Origin: Desulfonatronovibrio sp046496945
GTDB lineage: Bacteria; Desulfobacterota; Desulfovibrionia; Desulfovibrionales; Desulfonatronovibrionaceae
Reading direction: 5' to 3'
Assembly: GCA_046496945.1 (NCBI GenBank)
Contig: JAWOGL010000179.1
Coordinates: 1 to 9,307, forward strand
Length of the DNA stretch: 9,307 nt
Shown here one piece after another: positions 1 to 5,974 of the stretch; the stretch's first letter is position 1, and each line of letters opens with the position of its first letter. A model generated the notes under the pieces. That model had not been told where the DNA came from. It did no database searches and saw only the letters and a list, made by a program, of their open reading frames with translations. The translations under genes and the position numbers were made by a program.

Positions 1-135
1 GTGTATACCCGGCGTCTGCGAAGGTTGTCTAAAGCTTTTTCAAAGGTTGACCCTAACAGGTTGCTGAAAATCTCCCAATTGGCTTTGTCGCTACAAAAAG
101 TTCAAACTCGCACCTGTATAAATACGCCGCGATCT
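1..135 (+). pseudogene. Possible transposase C-terminal remnant at window edge
   Basis: The first frame is open from base 1 to a TGA at 133-135 and begins VYTRRLRRLSKAFSK. The run of arginines followed by LSKAFSK recalls the C-terminal stretch of IS1-like or related DDE transposases (xRRFTRLTNAFSKK type). The rest of the 44 residues is not recognisable, and the frame ends in a hairpin. No start codon context can be judged because the window begins here. It could equally be a chance open frame. This is a recall-based resemblance only. Confidence 0.2.
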
Positions 136-145
136 TGAACTTTTT
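95..145. repeat. Long inverted repeat / terminator-like hairpin
   Basis: AAAAAGTTCAA at 95-105 is perfectly complementary to TTGAACTTTTT at 135-145. After a 2-nt mismatch, TCGC (108-111) pairs with GCGA (129-132), leaving a 17-nt loop. The right arm runs into seven T residues and the left arm begins with five A residues, so it could act as a bidirectional intrinsic terminator. It could also be the end of a mobile element. It lies upstream of the DUF6144-like gene and downstream of the possible transposase remnant. Confidence 0.45.
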
Positions 146-293
146 TTGCTGTTTATCCGGCACCCATTTGAGTGAGTATTATCCCGGCATAAGTCTTAGT
201 GACGTCCTAAGTGGGTAGCTGGACTGTCGCTTGGAATTTTTGAACAACCTGTCCATTAAGGACTTTTTCAACACGCCGTTAATAGAATGAAAT

Positions 294-704
294 ATGGGCA
301 TTTGGGTTAAAGAGTTATTACAAAATCTGGATAAAAACGTAGATCTTTCTACTCGTATTAAAATCATGGAAGCCTGCGGGGAAAAGTGTCCGTATACACA
401 TCTCACAGATGACAGGCTTTTAAAGATAAAAGATTCTGCTGAGGATGAAGGCGATTTCTTAAAAAAACTATCAGAAGAATGGCGACTGAAACATGAACAA
501 GGGCAGTATTATGTTGTCTTTGATCAATGTTATTGCCCGTTGGTCAACGATGATATCCCGGGCGCTTCTGATACATTATGTTATTGCACCCTTGGGAATA
601 TAAAAAGAAAATTTGCCATAGGGCTTGACCGAGAAGTTGATGTGATCATGGAAAGCACCATTCTGGCCGGAGATAATGAATGTCGTTTCCGCATTAAAAT
701 TTAG
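294..704 (+). CDS. DUF6144-like small cysteine-rich protein
   Basis: A 136-aa cytoplasmic protein with no signal peptide or membrane segment. Cysteines come in pairs: C28 and C32 (ACGEKC), C79 and C81 (QCYCPL), C96 and C98 (LCYCTLG). It ends with GDNECRFRI (C130). The order of CGxxC, CYCPLV, C-x-C and a terminal GDxxCxFxI matches what I recall of the DUF6144 family. The terminal motif also occurs in V4R-domain proteins and ATC hydrolases, where it closes a small sensor-like fold. The cysteine spacing suggests metal or redox binding, but this is inference and no reaction can be named. The start at 294 has only a weak upstream purine run. The gene stands alone, with no co-directional partner within 250 bp. 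Confidence 0.7.
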   Translation: MGIWVKELLQNLDKNVDLSTRIKIMEACGEKCPYTHLTDDRLLKIKDSAEDEGDFLKKLSEEWRLKHEQGQYYVVFDQCYCPLVNDDIPGASDTLCYCTLGNIKRKFAIGLDREVDVIMESTILAGDNECRFRIKI

Positions 705-718
705 AAGGCAGAACCACC

Positions 719-767
719 TTAATTCTTTCGGAGTCGCCCATTAAAGAACGACTCCATAGGGAATTAA
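719..767. terminator. Inverted repeat after the DUF6144-like gene
   Basis: TTAATTC (719-725) pairs with GAATTAA (761-767), and GGAGTCG (730-736) pairs with CGACTCC (749-755), with a small internal loop between the stems and a 12-nt apical loop. It starts 14 bp after the stop codon of the upstream gene. There is no clear T run on the + strand, so termination is plausible but not certain. It could instead be part of the adjacent repeat material. Confidence 0.4.
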
Positions 768-780
768 AAATTAGGCACAA

Positions 781-870
781 ACCGGGGTCAGACTCATGGA
801 TAGCAATGAATCTTAACTTTACACATCGCGTTTGACGCGGAGTGTAAAGTTAGAGAGAGGCACCAGACTC
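781..870. repeat. REP-like palindromic element
   Basis: TAACTTTACAC (814-824) and GTGTAAAGTTA (842-852) form a perfect 11-bp stem. An inner CGCG (827-830)/CGCG (836-839) stem closes a TTTGA loop. The hairpin is flanked on both sides by similar short sequences ending in CAGACTC: GGGGTCAGACTC at 784-795 and GGCACCAGACTC at 859-870. A GGGGTCAGACTC motif beside a palindrome is typical of REP/BIME sequences mobilised by IS200-like REP-associated tyrosine transposases. No such transposase is encoded in the window. Assignment to that class is from memory of such elements. Confidence 0.5.
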
Positions 871-958
871 TTCCAAGATCCATCAGCCTGTTTTGGGACG
901 TATGATCTGAAAATTTAGTTGAATAACTCGATCCGACCCAAACAAATTATGATATATT

Positions 959-1261
959 ATGAAAATAAGCGAAAATGTATATTTATCACAATTAAAAAAT
1001 ATATCTATCCTATGGGACAACGACCTTTATACGCTAGCTCTTTTTATTCTTCGTTCTTTTGATGCCGCCGATAGAGAAATTAATGAAAAGAATAAAGGAA
1101 GTATACAAAAGTCGCGCCCGACACTTCATGGGCTTGCCGCTGATTTTGCGATGCTGACAAAAGTACCAAGCTATATTGTAGAAAAAAAGCTCAAGTCATT
1201 GGGCTTTAATATTGGAGCAACAGTTGATTTTGACTCTGCTACAAAAAAAGAACGCCCCTGA
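959..1261 (+). CDS. Hypothetical protein, 100 aa
   Basis: I do not recognise a family. The 100-aa product is charged and lacks a signal peptide or membrane segments. Residues about 15-35 look like an amphipathic helix, and the C-terminal half (SRPTLHGLAADFAMLTKV, then VEKKLKSLGF) could be a small helical fold, perhaps a helix-turn-helix, but this is weak. An in-frame TGA at 950-952 makes ATG 959 the only standard start. No Shine-Dalgarno is visible, and the upstream DNA is very AT-rich. It may be a genuine small gene or a fragment in a decaying region. No gene neighbours on the same strand suggest a job. Confidence 0.45.
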   Translation: MKISENVYLSQLKNISILWDNDLYTLALFILRSFDAADREINEKNKGSIQKSRPTLHGLAADFAMLTKVPSYIVEKKLKSLGFNIGATVDFDSATKKERP

Positions 1262-1446
1262 TTTTAAAGACCTAATCCATAAGATCAGAGTCGACCAGAA
1301 AGCCGTGAATGCTGGCGATAGATGAGATGATCATGGTCGATCTCTATCCATTGTTCATGAATCCCGTTGTCTGGTAGGGATTATGGGCAAAAGATTATTG
1401 GGGGGCTTCAGGAGAGAGGAAAGTTAATTGTCAGGCCTTTATTTAG

Positions 1447-1713
1447 GTTGGTTGGAGGTCTTTTTTCTCTACCTTTGCACCAACACTTGGGGACCAGTTC
1501 ACTCTGCGAAAAGGCCATTCCCCCCTTACACCGGTTGAGAGACTGACCAGTGAATTTCAGGATATTCCCGCTACCAGAAAACCGGAAACAAGAGAAGCCC
1601 GCAAACATATTGTAGAGCAACTCATGGCCAGGGGATTCAAGAAAACCGAGATCGCCGCCCGCCTTAGCATCTCCCGAAAGACAGTCTACAATATTGTGCA
1701 CCCGTCAGACTGA
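1447..1713 (+). pseudogene. Remnant with C-terminal helix-turn-helix (recombinase/transposase-like)
   Basis: A frame open from 1447 (after TAG 1444-1446) to TGA 1711-1713 encodes 88 residues. Its end reads KKTEIAARLSISRKTVYNIV, a textbook helix-turn-helix of the kind found at the C-terminus of serine resolvases/invertases (HTH_7) or in homeodomain-like transposase domains. The preceding PETREARKHIVEQLMARGF fits the first helix of that domain. No ATG, GTG or TTG start precedes the domain, and the only ATG lies inside it, so it is best read as the 3' end of a broken gene. A small regulator using a rare start is the alternative. Confidence 0.5.
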
Positions 1714-1897
1714 TATCAAGTTGGCAACCAAGGTCCTTTGAGCCGGAGTTTTAAAAAATATGATTATCTTTCCGGAAATAGTCTCAATAAAAGAGGACCG
1801 CCGAGATTTACATTTTTATTAAAGCCCGCAATCAGTCGTCATAGCTTGAATTGTTGCCAGGACAGGTTAAGTTACTTATGGATTTTGTTTAAGCTAA

Positions 1898-2055
1898 ATG
1901 TAACTATTCACCACAAATGGCATATGTCCATTTAACCACGCTGGATTCCGGCTTATGCCGGAATGACGGAAAAAGGCAATTACCTGTTTTAACCGTCACT
2001 CCGGACCAGATCCGGGGTCCAGGTCTTCTTATTCGATCTTGCTGAATGGTTACAG
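1898..2055 (+). repeat. 158-bp MITE-like element, copy A
   Basis: The element has imperfect terminal inverted repeats: ATGTAACTATTCACCA at 1898-1913 and TGCTGAATGGTTACAG at 2040-2055, three to four changes from those of copy B. Inside are two hairpins, ATTCCGGC/GCCGGAAT (1945-1952/1957-1964, loop TTAT) and ACTCCGGA/TCCGGGGT (1998-2005/2011-2018, loop CCAGA). The reverse complement of 8931-9088 aligns along its whole length with the same total length of 158 bp. It has no coding capacity and lies 51 bp upstream of the antiporter gene, so it may contribute to its leader. It looks older than copy B because its ends are degraded. Confidence 0.8.
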
Positions 2056-2106
2056 ATAAATAATTCTGAATTAAAGTACCAGACTACTCGCATGCAGGGG
2101 GATTGA

Positions 2107-3315
2107 ATGGAGGATGTACAGCTGGTCCAGCTGGTTTTTCTTGGGCTGCTTATGACCATCGGCTTTGCAGCCGGCGATTACGGAGAGCGTTTCGGCATAC
2201 CCCGGGTCGTTATGTACATCGTGGTGGGAGCCATGTTTTCGGGTGATCTTCTTGGCGAAATCGTTCCTGTTGACCTGGGAAGATGGTCAATGGTTCTGAC
2301 CGAAATCGCCCTGGGAATCATCGCGTTTATAGTGGGCTCGGAGCTTAATATCCAATGGATTCGAACCAGGGGCCGGGAAGTAGTGACCGGAGTGCTTGGA
2401 CAGTCTGTAGGTACGGTCATTATTGTGGCGGCGGGTGTCTGGCTGTATCTTGAATTTTTTACTAATTATGCCCAGGCATTTCAAATAGCCGTTGTACTCG
2501 GCGCTATCTCCTCGGCAACAGCCCCGGCTGCGACCGTGGCCATTATTGAGGAATTTAGGACCACAGGCCCCCTGACCTCGATGCTTTTAAGTATTGTGGC
2601 AATTGATGACGCTCTGGCCATCATCTTCTTCACCCTTGCCATGAGCTTTTTTGCCAGTTCAGCCGAAAGCAACCGGATACTGCTGGCGTTATGGGAAATC
2701 GGCGGCGCTGTTATCCTGGCAACAGTACTGGGAAGTATACTGGGCTGGTATTCCCGGCGTATCCATGAAGACCGGCTGCGCCTGCCTCTGGATCTGGGTT
2801 TTCTCTTCCTGATTATTGGAACCGCACAAGTTATCGGATTATCAGTCCTGCTGTCCTGCATGGTGCTGGGTTTTATTTCTAAGTTGTTTTACCGGCATAA
2901 GACCCAGCAATGGCTGCATCCAATTAATGCGATCCAGGAATCGATTTTTTTGATTTTTTTTACCCTTGCCGGCATCCATTTTGAATTCAATGTCTTCGCA
3001 GGCGCATTCTTTTTTATCATGTTTTATATTTTCCTGCGTTCGATGGGCAAATACGGAGGCGCATGGGCAGGCACAAAAATAGGCGGTTCACCGGCAAAAG
3101 TATCAAGCAACGTTGGCTGGGGGCTGCTTCCCCAAGCCGGGGTGGCTACCGGCTTGGCATTGCAGATTGTGGAGTCCGGTGCCTTTCCTGATCACTCAGC
3201 TTTGATTCTAAATACCATTCTTGGTTCAACTATCGTGTTTGAGCTGGCTTCTCCTTTCATGGCAAAATTCGGACTTGCCCGTGCCGGAGAAATCGGCAAA
3301 AGTACCAGCTCATAA
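2107..3315 (+). CDS. CPA2-type cation:proton antiporter (Kef/Nap-like membrane domain)
   Basis: A 402-aa integral inner-membrane protein made almost entirely of hydrophobic segments, consistent with the Na+/H+ exchanger fold (PF00999, about 12 membrane segments). Hallmarks are SSATAPAATVAI (135-146), the unwound-helix region of the ion site. The paired acidic residues D167-D168 in SIVAIDDALAI (162-172) are the expected cation/proton site. GWGLLPQAGVATG (337-349) is a loop typical of these antiporters. It lacks the C-terminal RCK/TrkA-N domain of full KefB/KefC, so it is a short, membrane-domain-only form. It likely exchanges Na+ or K+ for H+, but the ion cannot be told from sequence. An AGGGGG at 2096-2101, 5 nt before ATG 2107, supports the start. 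The YgjP-like gene follows after 66 bp on the same strand. Confidence 0.9.
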   Translation: MEDVQLVQLVFLGLLMTIGFAAGDYGERFGIPRVVMYIVVGAMFSGDLLGEIVPVDLGRWSMVLTEIALGIIAFIVGSELNIQWIRTRGREVVTGVLGQSVGTVIIVAAGVWLYLEFFTNYAQAFQIAVVLGAISSATAPAATVAIIEEFRTTGPLTSMLLSIVAIDDALAIIFFTLAMSFFASSAESNRILLALWEIGGAVILATVLGSILGWYSRRIHEDRLRLPLDLGFLFLIIGTAQVIGLSVLLSCMVLGFISKLFYRHKTQQWLHPINAIQESIFLIFFTLAGIHFEFNVFAGAFFFIMFYIFLRSMGKYGGAWAGTKIGGSPAKVSSNVGWGLLPQAGVATGLALQIVESGAFPDHSALILNTILGSTIVFELASPFMAKFGLARAGEIGKSTSS

Positions 3316-3366
3316 AGAAAAATTATCAGCGAAGACCATTTTGCCAAATACATGAGCGTCCTGGAC

Positions 3367-3375
3367 AGGAGGTGA
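3367..3375 (+). promoter_or_regulatory. Strong Shine-Dalgarno for the YgjP-like gene
   Basis: AGGAGGTGA is a nine-base match to the anti-Shine-Dalgarno of 16S rRNA, placed 6 nt before ATG 3382. It decides the start of the metallopeptidase gene and predicts efficient initiation, in contrast to most other genes in the window. Confidence 0.85.
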
Positions 3376-3381
3376 TTTCTT

Positions 3382-4083
3382 ATGCCAAGTGTCATGATAA
3401 ATGTTGAAGATATAAACGTGAATGTGCGGTTTAAAAAAATCAAACACGTTTATCTTAGAGTGAAACCCCCGGACGGTAAGGTCCTGGTCTCCGCGCCCAG
3501 GCATCTGAAAATAAGTGATGTCAGGAATTTTGTCATTGCCAGACTGGGCTGGATCGTCAGGCAGACAGGCAGGATCCAGGCCCGGGAAAGTGCAGCTCCG
3601 TGTGAATTTCTGGAAGGGGAGACGCATTACGTGTGGGGAAAACGATTTTTTCTGGCCCTGCGGGAGAAAGAACAGGCCCCCTCGGTCATGCTTGAACACG
3701 ACAAGATGGTGCTGACAATACGCTGGGGAGCGGACCAGGATAAAAGACGGGCAGTGGTTGAAAAGTGGCACAGGGATCAAATCAGAAAAGCAGCCTCTGA
3801 TTTGATCAAAAAATGGGAAAAAATCATGGGCGTTGAAGTAAAAAAATTGTTTGTCAGACGCATGAAGACCAGGTGGGGAAGCTGCAACTTTCGGAAAAGA
3901 ACCATTCGGCTGAATACCAGTCTGTCTGCAAAGCCCCTGGAATGCCTGGAATACATTATTGTCCATGAGCTGACTCACCTGCTGGAGCCAAGCCATAATG
4001 GCCGGTTCAAGGACCTTATGGCTAAGTTTTTGCCTGCCTGGCCACATTACAAACGCATGCTGGAAATTCGGAGTCGGACCTGA
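3382..4083 (+). CDS. YgjP/SprT-like zinc metallopeptidase (DUF45)
   Basis: A 233-aa soluble protein of the YgjP-like DUF45 family (M48-related gluzincin-like fold), matching the family's usual 230-240 aa. The zinc motif is HELTH (H195, E196, H199) in YIIVHELTHLLEPSHNGRF, with H205 as the third ligand. The upstream signature TRWGSCN (163-169) is diagnostic of the family. The N-terminal half is a beta-rich region (VSAPRHLK at 36-43) also typical of it. Its substrates are unknown, and members are often found beside type I restriction-modification genes, though none is seen here. The start is fixed by AGGAGGTGA. It probably shares transcription with the antiporter (66-bp gap), although no functional link is obvious. 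Confidence 0.9.
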   Translation: MPSVMINVEDINVNVRFKKIKHVYLRVKPPDGKVLVSAPRHLKISDVRNFVIARLGWIVRQTGRIQARESAAPCEFLEGETHYVWGKRFFLALREKEQAPSVMLEHDKMVLTIRWGADQDKRRAVVEKWHRDQIRKAASDLIKKWEKIMGVEVKKLFVRRMKTRWGSCNFRKRTIRLNTSLSAKPLECLEYIIVHELTHLLEPSHNGRFKDLMAKFLPAWPHYKRMLEIRSRT

Positions 4084-4110
4084 TCAACGCGCTGAAATAA
4101 TTTAATTAAG

Positions 4111-4194
4111 TATCTCTGCGAGGCTGTGGCTGCCCCGGGTCTGCCTGATAATGTCCGGGAAATGTTTGCCTGCTTTCAAAAGGGCCTTTGCTGA
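4111..4194 (+). pseudogene. C-terminal tail of a lost protein, copy A (direct repeat)
   Basis: This 84-bp segment reads as 27 codons plus TGA: YLCEAVAAPG, then LPDNVREMF, ACFQKGLC and stop. A second copy lies at 8125-8206 in the same orientation, sharing an uninterrupted 27-bp core (4135-4161 with 8147-8173). Several differences fall at third codon positions and reading runs to the same stop, so the repeat looks like the end of a former gene rather than a random sequence. An in-frame TGA precedes it within 20 bp, so it is not expressed as part of a longer gene. The parent protein is not recognised. Confidence 0.6.
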
Positions 4195-4327
4195 TTATTC
4201 CCACCCAGGGCATCTGCAATGCCTTGGAGACACAGGAGCCGATCAGGAGTTTCCTGATTTCCAGCGAAAACCGACTTATTATGCCCACGCTTTATAGCCC
4301 ACCCATTCCTCGGCAAATGCAAAGTGT

Positions 4328-4507
4328 ATGGCTGTCGACTACGTTGGAGAAGATCGGTATGTATTCAATATTAAAGGTAATGATTTCAGGCTGATCGTCT
4401 CATTTAACTTTCAGGCAAGTCTTGGGTATGTCAAATGGTTCGGCACTCATGCCGAATACGACAAAATAAAAGCAGCAGAGGTAAAGTATGATGATCCGTG
4501 CCATTAA
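4328..4507 (+). pseudogene. higB: Truncated HigB-family toxin
   Basis: The 59-codon frame contains DRYVFNIKGNDFRLIVSF and GYVKWFGTHAEYDKI, the C-terminal two thirds of a HigB mRNA interferase (RelE superfamily), normally about 95-105 aa. The N-terminal helices, including the usual FWxxHP region, are absent: the same frame has a stop (TAG, about 4292-4294) and no HigB-like sequence upstream of it. It ends with an unusual ten-residue tail (AEVKYDDPCH) because the frame reads into the antitoxin gene, which it overlaps by 20 bp. Without the N-terminal helices it is probably inactive. A functional short variant starting at ATG 4328 is the less likely alternative. Confidence 0.75.
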
Positions 4508-5681
4508 GACAGAAGCTGACTATGAAACGGCGCTGGCTCGGGTCGAAGAAATTTTCGACTCGGAGCCTGATTGCCCTGAGTTTGACGAGTTGGAGGTTTG
4601 GGGCACTCTCATCGGTGCATACGAAGATGAGAATTATTCCGTTCCCCCGCCTACTCCGCTTGAGGCTATTAAATTTGTTATGGATCAAAGGGGATTGAAG
4701 CAGAAAGACCTTATTCCCTTTATTGGTTCAAAGAGCAAAGTCTCCGAAGTATCGGCCGGTAAAAGAAAGTTGACGCTGAAAATGATACGCGCCCTTCATG
4801 AAGGATTGGGTATACCTGCGGACACTCTTCTGAAGGACCCGGGCAAAAAGCTGCCTGAGAGCCTCGTGGATGTTGACTGGTCGAGGTTCCCGGTAAAAGA
4901 AATGGTTCGACGTGGGTGGATTGAAAACGCCAAAGACTTGATGGATAGAGCCGAGGAGAGTGTCCGTAATCTCATGGTCCAGGTAGGCCATCCTGACTGC
5001 TTGCCAAGGGCGTGCTATCGTTGCGGGATTGCCAGGATTGCGGATGATATTGATATGTATGCTGTTCAGGCTTGGCTATTGGGTGTCCAGCTTAAAGCGC
5101 AACGCATTGAGACCAGGGGCGTTTACGAGGGCAATTTGAATGAAACTTTTTTAAGCCGCTTGGCCAGACTGAGTATGTTTAGTGATGGTCCTTTAAAAGC
5201 CATGGAGTACCTTAGCTCAAAGGGGATTAAGCTGGTAGTTGAGCCCCATTTTCAGCACACCAGGCTGGATGGAGCCGTAATTCTTCAAGCTGGAAGCCCT
5301 ACGCTTGCATTAACCTTGAGGTATGATCGTATAGATAATTTTTGGTTTACCTTGCTTCATGAGTGTGCGCACATCATTAGACACCTTTCAGAGGAAAACA
5401 GCCTTATATTGGATGATCTTGATTCCGAAACTAACGATGAGCGAGAACATGAAGCAAATGTCCTTGCTAGAGACGCTGCTATCCCGCTGGCTGTCTGGGA
5501 AGATCACAAAATCACTAAAGACAAGCAGCCCACAAAAGAACAGGTTTTTGATTTGGCGATCCAGTTAGAAATTCATCCTGCACTTGTTGCAGGTCGCTTC
5601 CGTTACGAGAGAAAACAATACAATATTTTTTCAGGGCTTGTTGGTAACCGTGAGGTACGCAAAATCTTTTTCAAGAGTTGA
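4488..5681 (+). CDS. higA: HigA antitoxin-type regulator fused to ImmA/IrrE metallopeptidase domain
   Basis: A 397-aa two-domain cytoplasmic protein. Residues 1-115 are a HigA-type antitoxin. The N-terminus IRAIKTEADYETALARV and the EPDCPEFDELE segment are near-consensus, followed by an XRE-type helix-turn-helix (about 59-115, IGSKSKVSEVSAGKRKLT) that should bind its own promoter. Residues about 180-360 are an ImmA/IrrE peptidase domain with HECAH (H291, E292, H295) in FTLLHECAHIIRH, and HEANVLARDAAIP supplying the likely third ligand E322. AGAGGT at 4477-4482, 5 nt before ATG 4488, supports the start; ATG 4491 is an alternative. It overlaps the broken toxin by 20 bp, the normal higBA order. 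ImmA-type domains cleave repressors, so this may be a self-regulating or signal-responsive repressor, a step beyond what the sequence proves. Confidence 0.88.
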   Translation: MMIRAIKTEADYETALARVEEIFDSEPDCPEFDELEVWGTLIGAYEDENYSVPPPTPLEAIKFVMDQRGLKQKDLIPFIGSKSKVSEVSAGKRKLTLKMIRALHEGLGIPADTLLKDPGKKLPESLVDVDWSRFPVKEMVRRGWIENAKDLMDRAEESVRNLMVQVGHPDCLPRACYRCGIARIADDIDMYAVQAWLLGVQLKAQRIETRGVYEGNLNETFLSRLARLSMFSDGPLKAMEYLSSKGIKLVVEPHFQHTRLDGAVILQAGSPTLALTLRYDRIDNFWFTLLHECAHIIRHLSEENSLILDDLDSETNDEREHEANVLARDAAIPLAVWEDHKITKDKQPTKEQVFDLAIQLEIHPALVAGRFRYERKQYNIFSGLVGNREVRKIFFKS

Positions 5682-5689
5682 GCAGGAAA

Positions 5690-5761
5690 ATGGTGATAGA
5701 CGCAGAGGGATATAGATCCTTGAGGTTGCTCATCCTGGAGCAAGAAGTGAATAGGTTTTGA
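5690..5761 (+). other. Short 23-codon frame after higA
   Basis: ATG 5690 opens a frame MVIDAEGYRSLRLLILEQEV ending in TGA 5759-5761. It begins 8 bp after the higA stop, with AGGA at 5684-5687 too close to be a good ribosome site. A +1 shift at the end continues for some 16 more codons (NTKDAFSVGTIKHAP) before the next stop, so it may be a frameshifted remnant of a gene that once followed higA. No family is recognised. The rest of the 280-bp gap holds nothing I can name other than the 27-codon frame at its end. Confidence 0.25.
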
Positions 5762-5890
5762 ATACCAAAGATGCTTTCAGCGTCGGCACAATTAAACATG
5801 CTCCCTGACTCTCGCCTCGTTCATAGCTTCCCAGCCAAAGAGAGGTTGACTTGAATAAGCTGTCAGGGATAGTGAAGAAGATCTGGAATC

Positions 5891-5974
5891 ATGGAAAAAG
5901 CAGCTGCAGACGCATGCGGGGACCAGGTATCCATATCTGATCTTGAAAGCGAGATACTACAATGGGCAAGATAG
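5891..5974 (+). CDS. Small 27-aa ORF overlapping the PLD-ATPase start
   Basis: ATG 5891 to TAG 5972-5974 encodes MEKAAADACG, then DQVSISDLESEILQWAR. The frame overlaps the PLD-ATPase ATG at 5962 by 13 bp, the arrangement expected for translational coupling. Composition is acidic and helical, not obviously random, and it could also be the tail of a deleted upstream partner gene. No Shine-Dalgarno is convincing (GGA at 5885-5887 is weak), and the family is unknown. I rate it a possible leader peptide or remnant. Confidence 0.3.
   Translation: MEKAAADACGDQVSISDLESEILQWAR

Larger units (their letters stand above)
1262..2106. other. Eroded intergenic stretch
   Basis: This 845-bp stretch has no intact gene that I can support. 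It contains short inverted repeats (for example AATCCC 1360-1365 with GGGATT 1377-1382), the helix-turn-helix remnant at 1447-1713, an AT-rich section of no visible content (1714-1897), and the 158-bp MITE-like element at 1898-2055. The last 50 bp are the leader of the antiporter gene. A 65-codon TTG-initiated frame (1738-1935) has no coding character and runs into the repeat. Confidence 0.6.

Noticed and set aside
1408..1701. 97-codon minus-strand frame
   Set aside because: It is the antisense of the helix-turn-helix remnant, which has the recognisable motif on the + strand.
1738..1935. 65-codon TTG-start frame
   Set aside because: No ribosome site, odd composition, and it ends inside the MITE-like element.
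3310..4047. 245-codon minus-strand frame
   Set aside because: It is antisense to the YgjP-like gene, which has a perfect ribosome site and zinc motif.
4188..4394. 68-codon plus-strand frame across the HigB remnant
   Set aside because: It reads the HigB-coding DNA out of frame; the HigB frame carries the family motif.
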